Source: Thermoflexales bacterium (GTDB taxonomy: Bacteria; Chloroflexota; Anaerolineae; Fen-1058). Taken from it: 15,181 nucleotides of DNA. Both the position numbers and the translations under genes were made by a program. The DNA lies in contig JAFGFO010000299.1 in NCBI GenBank assembly GCA_016931085.1, positions 1 to 15,181 of the forward strand, written 5' to 3'. The notes under the pieces were generated by a model that made no database searches, was not told the DNA's origin, and saw only the letters and a program-made list of their open reading frames with translations. Of this stretch, positions 1 to 8,000 are shown piece by piece; position 1 is the first letter of the stretch; the number at the start of each line of letters is the position of its first letter.

Positions 1-1
1 G

Positions 2-1555
2 TATAACCAGTACAACGGCGGCGTCTATCACCCGGAGGCCATCCGGCGCTACCTGTGGCACGCCTATGACACCTGGCCGCGCCGCCCCGCCTACGCGCTG
101 CTAATGGGCGACGGCCATTTCAATTTCAAGAATTACCCGTGCGTGAGCTGCTCAGTGAGCGACATCCAGGGCGAGCCGATCCTGATCCCGCCCTACCTGG
201 CTTTTGTGGACCCCTGGCAGGGGGAGATACCGGCCGACAATCTGTTCGTGACGGTCAGTGGAAACGACCCGCTGCCGGACATGATGATCGGGCGGCTGCC
301 GGCCACCAACGCCGCCCAGGCCGAGGCGATGGTAGACAAGCTGCTGGCCCAGCCCGGGCCACAGTTCGAGCCAGGCAGTTGGCGCGCCCACTTTGTGTGT
401 GTGGCCGACAATCCCGACGACGGCGGCAATTTCTGGGCGGATTGCGACGCCGGCCTGGCCCTCGCGCCCAGCGACTATGCCAAGAGCAAGGTGTACCACC
501 AGCAGGCGCCGTACACTTCGACGTCCGCCACCAGGGCGGCAATCATCCAGGCGATCGATGCCGGGGCGGGTAACCTGGTCTACCACGGCCACGGCTCGCT
601 CAACCAATGGGGCGGCACGAGCGATCCCCTGTTCAAGGTCGCGGAGGCGTCTTCCCTGGCCAACACGGGGCGACTGCCGGTGATCCAGACTTACGGCTGC
701 CTGGATGGCTTTTTCTCCTATCCCAACAACCCCAGCATGGCCGAGACGCTGCTGCGCATGGGCGGGCGCGGCGCGCTTGGCCAGTGGGCCCCCACCGGCC
801 TGGGCTTGTCGGTACAGCACGCCTATCTGCAAGAAGGCTTTTCCCGCGCCTTGTTCCGGGATGGCGCGTCGACCTTTGGGCAGGCCGCGTTGGCCGGCAA
901 GCTCGATCTGTGGGCGATGTGGGGCACGGCCGCCAGCTATATCTACCACACGCACACACTGTTTGGCGACCCAGCCTTGTCGCTGGTGCCGCACCTGGAG
1001 CTGGCGCAGCAAGCCACGCCGGGGGACTGGCAGCCCGGCCAGGTCGTGACGTACAGCCTGGCCTTTACCAACACCGACCTGTGGCCCTTGACGGGGGGGG
1101 TATTGACCACGGCGATACCGTCCGCCTTGCTCTCGCCCAGCGTCGCGTGGAGCGGGGTGGTGCTCACGCCGGCCGGCTGGAGTGACGTGGGAAGCTGGCA
1201 GGTGAGCAACCTGGCCTACAACTCGCCAGCCCAACTGAGCTTGTCGTTCCAGGTCGATCCACACCTGTCCCAGCCAGATTTCAGCCTGACCCAAACAGTT
1301 TACCTGGCAGCTCGGACGTACAGCGGCATCCCGGTGACGGCCAACGCGACGACGACGAGAGTCGTCCAGGTGCCGTCGGCCGTCCGGCTGCGTTCGCTGG
1401 CGGCCGGCCAGCCAGCCAGCCCTCCGGTGTTTGGAGTGGCGGGGGCCCGGGCGTTAATCGTGGCCGCGGCGAGCCTTGCGTTGATTCGGGGTATGATGGA
1501 GGATAACAGGAAACATGGTCATCGCCAAAAAGCTTTCTTTAGCCACACGTGGTAA
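2..1555 (+). CDS. C25 (gingipain-type) cysteine peptidase, 3' part; 5' end outside window
   Basis: The reading frame is open from the first bases of the window, so the N-terminus is missing; 517 residues are visible. An early Y-A-L-L-M-G-D-G segment resembles the opening strand of the C25 caspase-like fold. The catalytic dyad is readable: Y-H-G-H-G-S, with the likely catalytic His encoded at 590-592, and T-Y-G-C-L-D-G-F-F, with the Cys at 698-700. Their 36-residue spacing fits gingipains. After about visible residue 320 comes a beta-rich domain resembling extracellular DUF11/Ig-like repeats, from P-G-D-W-Q-P-G-Q-V onward. Near the C-terminus a hydrophobic stretch of about 20 residues is followed by a basic, His-rich tail, which suggests a membrane anchor. 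Family knowledge makes it a secreted or surface-bound endopeptidase; the substrate is unknown. A run of eight G lies at 1093-1100. The last 41 nt overlap the next gene. Confidence 0.85.
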   Translation, partial: YNQYNGGVYHPEAIRRYLWHAYDTWPRRPAYALLMGDGHFNFKNYPCVSCSVSDIQGEPILIPPYLAFVDPWQGEIPADNLFVTVSGNDPLPDMMIGRLPATNAAQAEAMVDKLLAQPGPQFEPGSWRAHFVCVADNPDDGGNFWADCDAGLALAPSDYAKSKVYHQQAPYTSTSATRAAIIQAIDAGAGNLVYHGHGSLNQWGGTSDPLFKVAEASSLANTGRLPVIQTYGCLDGFFSYPNNPSMAETLLRMGGRGALGQWAPTGLGLSVQHAYLQEGFSRALFRDGASTFGQAALAGKLDLWAMWGTAASYIYHTHTLFGDPALSLVPHLELAQQATPGDWQPGQVVTYSLAFTNTDLWPLTGGVLTTAIPSALLSPSVAWSGVVLTPAGWSDVGSWQVSNLAYNSPAQLSLSFQVDPHLSQPDFSLTQTVYLAARTYSGIPVTANATTTRVVQVPSAVRLRSLAAGQPASPPVFGVAGARALIVAAASLALIRGMMEDNRKHGHRQKAFFSHTW

Positions 1556-1934
1556 CGCCGACGTGCACGACATCACTCACGCGGTAGCCCAGGCCGTGCG
1601 CGAAACGGGGCTGGCTTCAGGCACCGTCACGCTTTTTTGCCCCGGCAGCACCAGCGCGCTGACGACGATCGAGTTCGAGCCAGGGGCGGTGAGTGATCTG
1701 AAGCGGCTGTTTGACGAGCTCGCCGCGCCCAATCGCGCCTATGCCCACGAGGAGACCTGGCACGACGGCAACGGCCACAGCCACGTGCGGGCAGCCCTCT
1801 TGGGGCCATCGCTGGTGGTGCCCTTCGTCGAAGGGCGGTTGACACTTGGCACCTGGCAGCAGATCATCTATATCGACTTCGACGTCCGCCCGCGCCGGCG
1901 CGAGATCGTGGCGCAGGTCATGGGTGAGGCCTGA
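1515..1934 (+). CDS. YjbQ/UPF0047 family protein (secondary thiamine-phosphate synthase-like)
   Basis: This 139-residue protein has the full usual length of the UPF0047/YjbQ family, small trimeric cytoplasmic proteins annotated as secondary thiamine-phosphate synthases from genetic complementation in E. coli. The family block is clear: D-G-N-G-H-S-H-V-R-A-A-L-L-G-P-S at about residues 84-99, then G-R-L-T-L-G-T-W-Q-Q-I. The N-terminal motif reads G-S-T-S-A-L-T-T-I-E (44-53), a variant I associate with archaeal and some bacterial members, where others have H-T-[ST]-A-[AS]-L-T-I-N-E. The start is ATG 1515, with GGAGG at 1498-1502 (12 nt away, rather far) and a closer AGG at 1508-1510. It starts inside the end of the peptidase gene, so co-transcription and translational coupling are likely. 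The true physiological reaction in this organism is uncertain. Confidence 0.9.
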   Translation: MVIAKKLSLATRGNADVHDITHAVAQAVRETGLASGTVTLFCPGSTSALTTIEFEPGAVSDLKRLFDELAAPNRAYAHEETWHDGNGHSHVRAALLGPSLVVPFVEGRLTLGTWQQIIYIDFDVRPRRREIVAQVMGEA

Positions 1935-1993
1935 GTATTTCGCGGCGATGGCATGGTCAAATCGCAGGCCCATTTACACCGCAAAATACTAAG
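1931..1993. repeat. Short inverted repeat between convergent genes, spanning both stop codons
   Basis: The left arm 1931-1945 (CTGAGTATTTCGCGG) and the right arm 1979-1993 (CCGCAAAATACTAAG) are complementary at 13 of 15 positions around a 33-nt centre. The TGA of the upstream + gene lies in the left arm and the TAG of the downstream - gene in the right arm. There is no long T-run, so it is not a textbook intrinsic terminator, but a bidirectional terminator or a small palindromic repeat element fits the position. Confidence 0.5.
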
Positions 1994-4931
1994 GGCCAAG
2001 GCTAAGCTTGCCCAACACGACGCCGTCACTTGTGACGCCGTCGCTCCCACCTGAAACGGCCAGGCGCTGCCCGCTGCCGGGCAGATACATCCCCGTTTGC
2101 AGCGTATACTCGCCCGGCGGCAAATCGGGCGGCAGGGCTATCTCGTAGCGGTCGAGCACGAATTCGCCCGGCTGCCACAAGGTGGTCGGATAGGTGCCGT
2201 TCACCGGCGGGTTGTCTTTTTGGCCGCGCAGCGCGCCGCTCGCGTCCAGCAGGTGTACAAAGACCGTGTAGCCCTCATCGGCCGGCACCAACGATTGCCA
2301 GACTAACTCCAGTTGAATGGATTGGCCGGGGCTGAGCCGGCTCGAGTCCAGTCTGTATCCCACCAGCTTGATTTGCGAGCCAAGCGTGGCCGAGACAGGC
2401 CAGTCCACCTGCGGCTGACTCCACAGCCTGTCGACCGCCTCCACGTTCAACTCGCCGAGTGGCTGGGGCGCGAGCTCGTCGACCTGCACGTGCACGGTAT
2501 AGGCGCCAGGCGGGGCATCGGCGGGAACGCGCAGCGCCAGCCGGTCAGCCACGACCTCGCCTGGCTCCCACTGGGAGGTGGGGTACGTGCCGTGTACCGG
2601 CCCATCGACGCTTGTGGCAAACGCCTGCCCGCCCTCACCGGCTGCCTGCAGAGTGACCCGCACCCGATGATCGGAGCCGGGGGCAGCATCCTCCGGCATC
2701 TGCCAATACAGGCTGACAAACACGTGCCCCCCCTGCTGCGCCACGGCGGGCCACTGGCTATAGCCCAAAAGCAGCAGCCCGCCCAAGTCAGCCCCCAGGC
2801 GGCGGGCCATCCCCAGCGTGTTGGGATCGAGTGGCCGGACGCGGCGAGTCACCGGGACGGGTCCCACGGTGAGGGCGGTGCCGGCAAAATTTCCCCCCTC
2901 ATCCAACAGCGGCATCCGCTGGCCGGTGGACGCCGACCACCAACCCACTTCCAGGTGATACTGGCCCGGTGGGATGCCGTCTTCAGTTTGGACGCGAACG
3001 CGTTGGACGATCACCTCGTCCGGGGTCCACTGCTCGGAAGGATAATCGAACGACATGTCCTTGCCCCATTCCATACCCCACCGGTCGTACAGCCTGGCAA
3101 ACAAGTTGTAATCACTCTGGTCGGGTGGACTCAGCACCTGCCAGTACAGGAGCACGTCGGTCTGCCCGCCGGAGGGGCGTTCCCGCAGCACCTCAAAGCC
3201 AATCGCCTGAACGATGTTGGCAAAGTTGGCCTGGAGGGGATGAGTCGGAGAAAGGGGCGGCAGGGAATCCAGGCTGTGCACGATATACGCCGGCGCCCCC
3301 GCCTCGTCCGGCCCGGGCGCCTGGACCAGGCGCGACGAGGGGGAGAAAAAGCGTTCCAGCCAAAAGTTGTCCGGCAGGCAAGCGTGCGGCCAGGCGTACA
3401 AAGCCGGCTGAGGTGAAAACACAAACACAAGACTGCCGGTCATCCATTTCATGTCGGCATAATTGTGCGCCAGGGCCGCGACAGTCGGCGAGCGATAGTC
3501 GGGCGCGCCAACGTACAGCCTTCGCCCGTCGTCAGGCAGCTTGTCCAGGTAACGCGCCATGTCAGCAATGTCGCCGTGATCGTCGTAATACAGGCGCGGC
3601 TGGAGAGCCCACTTGAAAAAATAATTCTGAAAGGTGCTCACCAAGCCTGTGCCCAGGCTCAAGGCGACCAGGCCGGCCGCCAGCCCGGTCACAAGCAGCT
3701 TGCGCGGAGGCGGCCAGAAGCGTTGGACAGCACCCAGGACGGACAAAAAGCCCAATCCGGGCACGAAAAAGATCATCGGCATCAGCCCCATCGAGCGCAG
3801 GCTGTGAGGCACTTCGTACGGCTCGGCCAGGATGCTCGGGATGAGCATGACCAGCGGCCAGACGACGAGCAAGCCATAGCGCACCCGTCCCCTAAAGCCG
3901 CCGCCCTGCACCAGGCGCACGGCCACGACCAGCAAGCCGAGATAAAAAAGGCCGGCCAAAACCCCACCAAACATGGGCATATCTGGGATGTTGAAGCGCA
4001 GCTGGGGGTCGCCGCGCAGGGTAAACAACTCCAGGGCGCGCAGGCTGCTTTGAGCCAAGGCGGCCGGCCAGTCGCCGGACTCGAAGGCAGAGATCTGGGA
4101 CATGCGCACGCCAAAGGTGTCGGGGTTGTTGAGGAAGAAAAGGCCCAGGGGCGCAAAGACGAGCGCGGCCGGCAGCGCAAAGAGGCCCAACTGCGCCAGC
4201 CACCGCCGCCACTGGGACAGGTCAGCCAGCAGCAGCATACCCCACACCACGGCCAGTCCCACAGGGACGATCCGGCTGGAAAGATAGGTATAGGCGACCA
4301 GGCCACACAAGCCCCCCCCGGCCAGCAGCCAACGCCAATCGGCGCGGCGCAGCCCACGCCACAACGCCCAGAACATGAGCGCCTGCACCGGCGGCAGGGC
4401 GATGGCGCGAAAGCCATAACGACTGACCGAGACGTGCCAGAAAGAGCTTGCCATCAGCGCGGCGGCAAACAGGCCCAGCCAGTGCGATTCCACGAGCGGC
4501 TCATCCTCAAACAGCTCGCGCGCCAACAGATAGGCGGTCAACACGGTCAGGCAGCCGAGCAAGGCTGAAGCCAGCCGCAGGGAGAAATAGCTCGTATCGA
4601 CCAGGCGCATCACCAACCCGGCGACATAATAATAGAGCACTTCGTGGCCGGTATAGCCCCGGATGAAGATGGGCCAGCTCGCGCCGTTGGCCACTTCGGC
4701 GGCCAGTATTGCCGCCGACGCTTCGTCGTAAAACGGCCCCGGCGGCACGTGGGGCAGGTCGTGGGTGCGCAAAAACAAGGCCGCCCACAGGATCAAGGTC
4801 AACAGCAGCCAGGCCCAGGCCCTGGGGGGAGGCGCTAAGCGCCAGCCGGCCAGACTGCCAGGCCGCCCATCTCCCCCGGCGGACGCCGCTTTTTCAACGC
4901 GCGACAAGCCTCTCGATGTTGTCGAACTCAC
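1989..4931 (-). CDS. GT-C membrane glycosyltransferase (ArnT/PMT, GT39-like) with three C-terminal beta-sandwich repeats
   Basis: The product has 980 residues. A transmembrane helix at about 38-56 is followed by F-Y-D-E (67-70), the acidic D-E pair of the first extracytoplasmic loop that serves as catalytic site in ArnT/PMT-type GT-C enzymes using polyprenyl-phosphate sugars. About ten further hydrophobic segments run to roughly residue 440. An extracytoplasmic region follows, with three related beta-sandwich units at about 575-690, 708-832 and 850-978. Each carries the signature Y-P-[TS]-x-x-W-x-P-x-E-[VF] followed by P-P-G-x-Y. These units match the tail of the neighbouring 1096-residue protein and resemble carbohydrate-binding folds, which is inference. 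Start: GTG at 4931 with GGAGGG at 4935-4940, 3 nt away. An eight-C run lies at 4312-4319. The acceptor (lipid, protein or glycan) cannot be told. Confidence 0.8.
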   Translation of the reverse strand: MSSTTSRGLSRVEKAASAGGDGRPGSLAGWRLAPPPRAWAWLLLTLILWAALFLRTHDLPHVPPGPFYDEASAAILAAEVANGASWPIFIRGYTGHEVLYYYVAGLVMRLVDTSYFSLRLASALLGCLTVLTAYLLARELFEDEPLVESHWLGLFAAALMASSFWHVSVSRYGFRAIALPPVQALMFWALWRGLRRADWRWLLAGGGLCGLVAYTYLSSRIVPVGLAVVWGMLLLADLSQWRRWLAQLGLFALPAALVFAPLGLFFLNNPDTFGVRMSQISAFESGDWPAALAQSSLRALELFTLRGDPQLRFNIPDMPMFGGVLAGLFYLGLLVVAVRLVQGGGFRGRVRYGLLVVWPLVMLIPSILAEPYEVPHSLRSMGLMPMIFFVPGLGFLSVLGAVQRFWPPPRKLLVTGLAAGLVALSLGTGLVSTFQNYFFKWALQPRLYYDDHGDIADMARYLDKLPDDGRRLYVGAPDYRSPTVAALAHNYADMKWMTGSLVFVFSPQPALYAWPHACLPDNFWLERFFSPSSRLVQAPGPDEAGAPAYIVHSLDSLPPLSPTHPLQANFANIVQAIGFEVLRERPSGGQTDVLLYWQVLSPPDQSDYNLFARLYDRWGMEWGKDMSFDYPSEQWTPDEVIVQRVRVQTEDGIPPGQYHLEVGWWSASTGQRMPLLDEGGNFAGTALTVGPVPVTRRVRPLDPNTLGMARRLGADLGGLLLLGYSQWPAVAQQGGHVFVSLYWQMPEDAAPGSDHRVRVTLQAAGEGGQAFATSVDGPVHGTYPTSQWEPGEVVADRLALRVPADAPPGAYTVHVQVDELAPQPLGELNVEAVDRLWSQPQVDWPVSATLGSQIKLVGYRLDSSRLSPGQSIQLELVWQSLVPADEGYTVFVHLLDASGALRGQKDNPPVNGTYPTTLWQPGEFVLDRYEIALPPDLPPGEYTLQTGMYLPGSGQRLAVSGGSDGVTSDGVVLGKLSLGP

Positions 4932-4967
4932 AAGCCCTCCAGGTACTGTTCCAAAAATAACCGTTGG

Positions 4968-5079
4968 GTAGGGCAGGTTTTCCCGTGACCCCGCTCGCGC
5001 GGAGCGCGAGACGGGGCTATACCTGCCGCTAAGACGGCGGCTATCCGCAGGACGCCTCTGGCGTAGAAAGCCGCCCTAC
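4968..5079. repeat. Palindromic MITE-like element between the two glycosyltransferase genes
   Basis: The element is bounded by GTAGGGC (4968-4974) and its exact inverse GCCCTAC (5073-5079). Inside are nested palindromes: GGCAGGT (4972-4978) with ACCTGCC (5021-5027), a 12-bp GC-rich stem 4989-5000/5004-5016 with a GGA loop and one bulged A, and the small hairpin ACGCC-TCT-GGCGT (5052-5064). It fills most of the 167-bp gap between the genes and encodes nothing obvious. It may be a non-autonomous mobile or REP-type element, and it could fold in the transcript that leads into the 980-residue protein gene. Confidence 0.6.
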
Positions 5080-5098
5080 AATACTATACACCGTGCAT

Positions 5099-8000
5099 TT
5101 ACGGAGCCACTACCTCAAGCACACCCAGCGCGATCCCATTTTCCCCATCTGCCGTCGCCAGCCGCTGTCCGTCGTCGGCGTCGTACAACCCAGCGACCAG
5201 GCGATATTTGCCGGGCGGCAGCGCGCGCTTGAGCGTGAGCATGTGCACGTCGCTCACAAACTCGCCCACCCGCCAGCCGGGAGTGGGCCGCGTCCATGCG
5301 GCCGGCACCGCGTCAGATTGAGCCGCGACCTGCCCGTTGGCAGCCAGCATGTGCACAAAAGCCTTGTACCCTCGTTCTGTTTCACCCAACGCCTGCCACA
5401 CCAGCGTGATGGAGGCCGCCTGGCCGGCCACGGCCTGCGCCGGCCACTCTCCCCCGGCCAATTCCACCCATTCGCCCAATTGGATGTGGACGGGTTGGGG
5501 TAAAGCGGGAGAAGTGAAAACCCGCTCCGGGGCAGTGACGGCCAGCTTTCCCAGGGCGACCTGGCCAAGCGGGGCGAGCGCCTGATCCAACAGCTCGAGA
5601 GACCAGGTGTGCTCTCCAGACCCGGCCCGCCCCGGCACGGCCAGCAGAAGCTGGCTGAGCAGCACCTCGCCGGCAATCCACTTCGAGCTGGGATAGTCGC
5701 CGCCCAGCGCACGCTCCCAGCGGCCAATCTGCTCGCCATCAGGCCCCATCAAGCTCAAGCGCAGGATATAATCCGTTGACGGTTTGCGTTGTGCCTGCCA
5801 GCCAAGCGTGACGAGCATGCCCTCGCCTGGAGAAGCCTGGGATCGGTCCTGGCTGTAGCCCACCAAGGCCAGCTCATCCCCCAAGGGGGCAAGGAGTCGC
5901 GTGCCTAGTCCCATTGTTTCCGGTGCTGGGGGCGAGGGCGGGCGGCTGATGCGCACCTGGCCAAGCACCAGGCCAGGGTAAGCGCCCGGCGCGGATTGCC
6001 CTTCTGTGACGTGCAAAGGCTCTAATGAGCCTGGCTTGAACGGCACGGCCACCAGCAAATAGTCTCCCGGTGGTGTGCCCGGCAGGCTGCGAATGGCGTG
6101 ATAGGCTTTGGCATACGCGCCGATGGGCCACTCGTGCGAGGGCGGCGGCTGAGTGTACCTGACAAGCGCAGCGTCTTGTTCCGCCTTGTCGCTCCATACC
6201 AGGCCGTCTCGATCCAGCAAGCGCAGTGTGGCGCGAAACTTGAGCTCATCGCTCAAGCTCCAATACAAGTTGGCAAACAGCACCTGGCCGGCTTGGACTG
6301 GCTGGGGATGCACGTCAAAGCCCAGCAAGTGGGCTCGCCCCTCGACACTGGCCTGGAGGGTATGCTGCGCGGCTTTGAATTGACTGTCCTGCCAGCGCCG
6401 CCAGCGCAGCGGCGTATCATAACGGTCGACCACCCCCAGCTTGAGCGCCAACAGAATCACCCCCAGCAAGCCAAGTCCCAGCCAGACTGGCCAAGGTGAC
6501 GGCTGCAGGCCGAGATGGGCCTGAGCCGGGGGGGAGTGTGCTAACTTGATAGAGCTGGCGTCGTATCCCCCCCCTCTAACTCCCCCCACCCGGGGGGGAG
6601 AAGACGGCCTCCCCAGCCACTTTCGGCCAAGGCGGGTCTCGCAGATCCACAGCACGGCCACACCCACAGCGACAAGCAGCGACAAGAGCTGGGCAGCAGT
6701 GCGCAGCGGCGTGCTGCCAAAAGTCATCTCGAGCGTATGCCGCCCGGCCGCTACATCCAGGTACATGGTGCCGGTGGGCGATACCACGTGGATAGCCGCC
6801 AGGCGCCCGTCCACCCGCGCCTGCCAACCCGGAAAATAAAAGGCATGGTAGGTCACGGTCAGCGGCGCGTCGCTCTCCAGCTCCAGGCTTGCGTGCAGCC
6901 CATCGTCGTGGGCTTGCAGGCTGCGCGCGCCCGGCGCGAGCCAGCGGTTGACGGGCTGGCCATTCGACACCGCCTCGACGAGGGGCGAGGTGGTGGGAAA
7001 AGCCTGCACTGCGGCGGGCAAATATTCGCCAAAGGCGGTTGTGCCAACCAGGCCGACGCTCCGCTCGTAGGCTACGTAAGAGGCTTGGGTGTGTTCATCC
7101 AGCGCAGCGCACGCGTGTGGGTATGCCCACGGGCTGGCTCCAATCACCAAGGCCAGTGCGCAAACGCCCACGACCAGCGCGTGGCCAAGCCAGGACATGC
7201 GGGGGCCAGACTGGCGGCTATCGAGGGGGGGAATCGTCAGCGCGGCAGCGCCGGCGCCGGCCAGCCAGGCTGCCAACAAGCTGCCCATGCTTAAAAAGCG
7301 CCAGGGGAACTGGACAAAAGACAGCAGCGGGACGTTCTCCCAAAGCGGCTCGGAGATGTCCAACAGCATCACCATCGCCATCGCCAGGCTCAGGCCGGCC
7401 CACAGGGCATGGCGGCTATGCGTGGGGCCGAGCGCAGCCCGCCGCCGCCAGCTTGCCGCCAGCCCCAGGCCGGCCAGCAAGCCAGCCGCCAGGCCCAGGC
7501 TGCGGGGTGGTGAAGGGTTGATGAGCAGCGGGTCACTGGCCTGGCCGGGGTCAAACAGTTCACCCGTGCTTACAAAAAAATGGCGATAATCGGCCCCCGA
7601 GGCAACTGCTCGCCACATCTGCACGTGCGATTGTTCCATATAGGCTGGCAGCAGGAAAAACGCGGCCAGGCCCACCCCCACGACGCCCGTGCCGCCCAGG
7701 CGAAGCAGAGTGCGCCTCGACCACCCGCTCTCGCCCCACAACAGCAGCCCATAGGCGGCCAGGAACGGCGTGGCGATCAGGCTGGTAGCAGGATGAGTGA
7801 GCAGCAGCGCGGCATAAATCACCCCCCCCAGCCCAAGCGTGCGCCACTCGGCTCGCCTCGCGACGGACAGCACAGCCCACAGCGCCAGCGGCAGCAGGGG
7901 CAGGCTCAACGATTCGGCAAGATTGCCACGCCAGTACACATCGTACAGTTGGTAAGGGGCGGCCATGTAAGCGATAGCGGCCACAAAGGCGCCGCGCGGC

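Noticed and set aside
152..1294. 380-codon open frame on the - strand
   Set aside because: It is antisense to the C25 peptidase, whose catalytic motifs are intact; the minus frame shows no recognisable motif.
2313..4568. Two 367-codon open frames on the + strand (2313-3416 and 3465-4568)
   Set aside because: Both lie opposite the GT-C gene and show Q/R/G/H-rich shadow composition with no domain or signal. Their equal length is coincidence.
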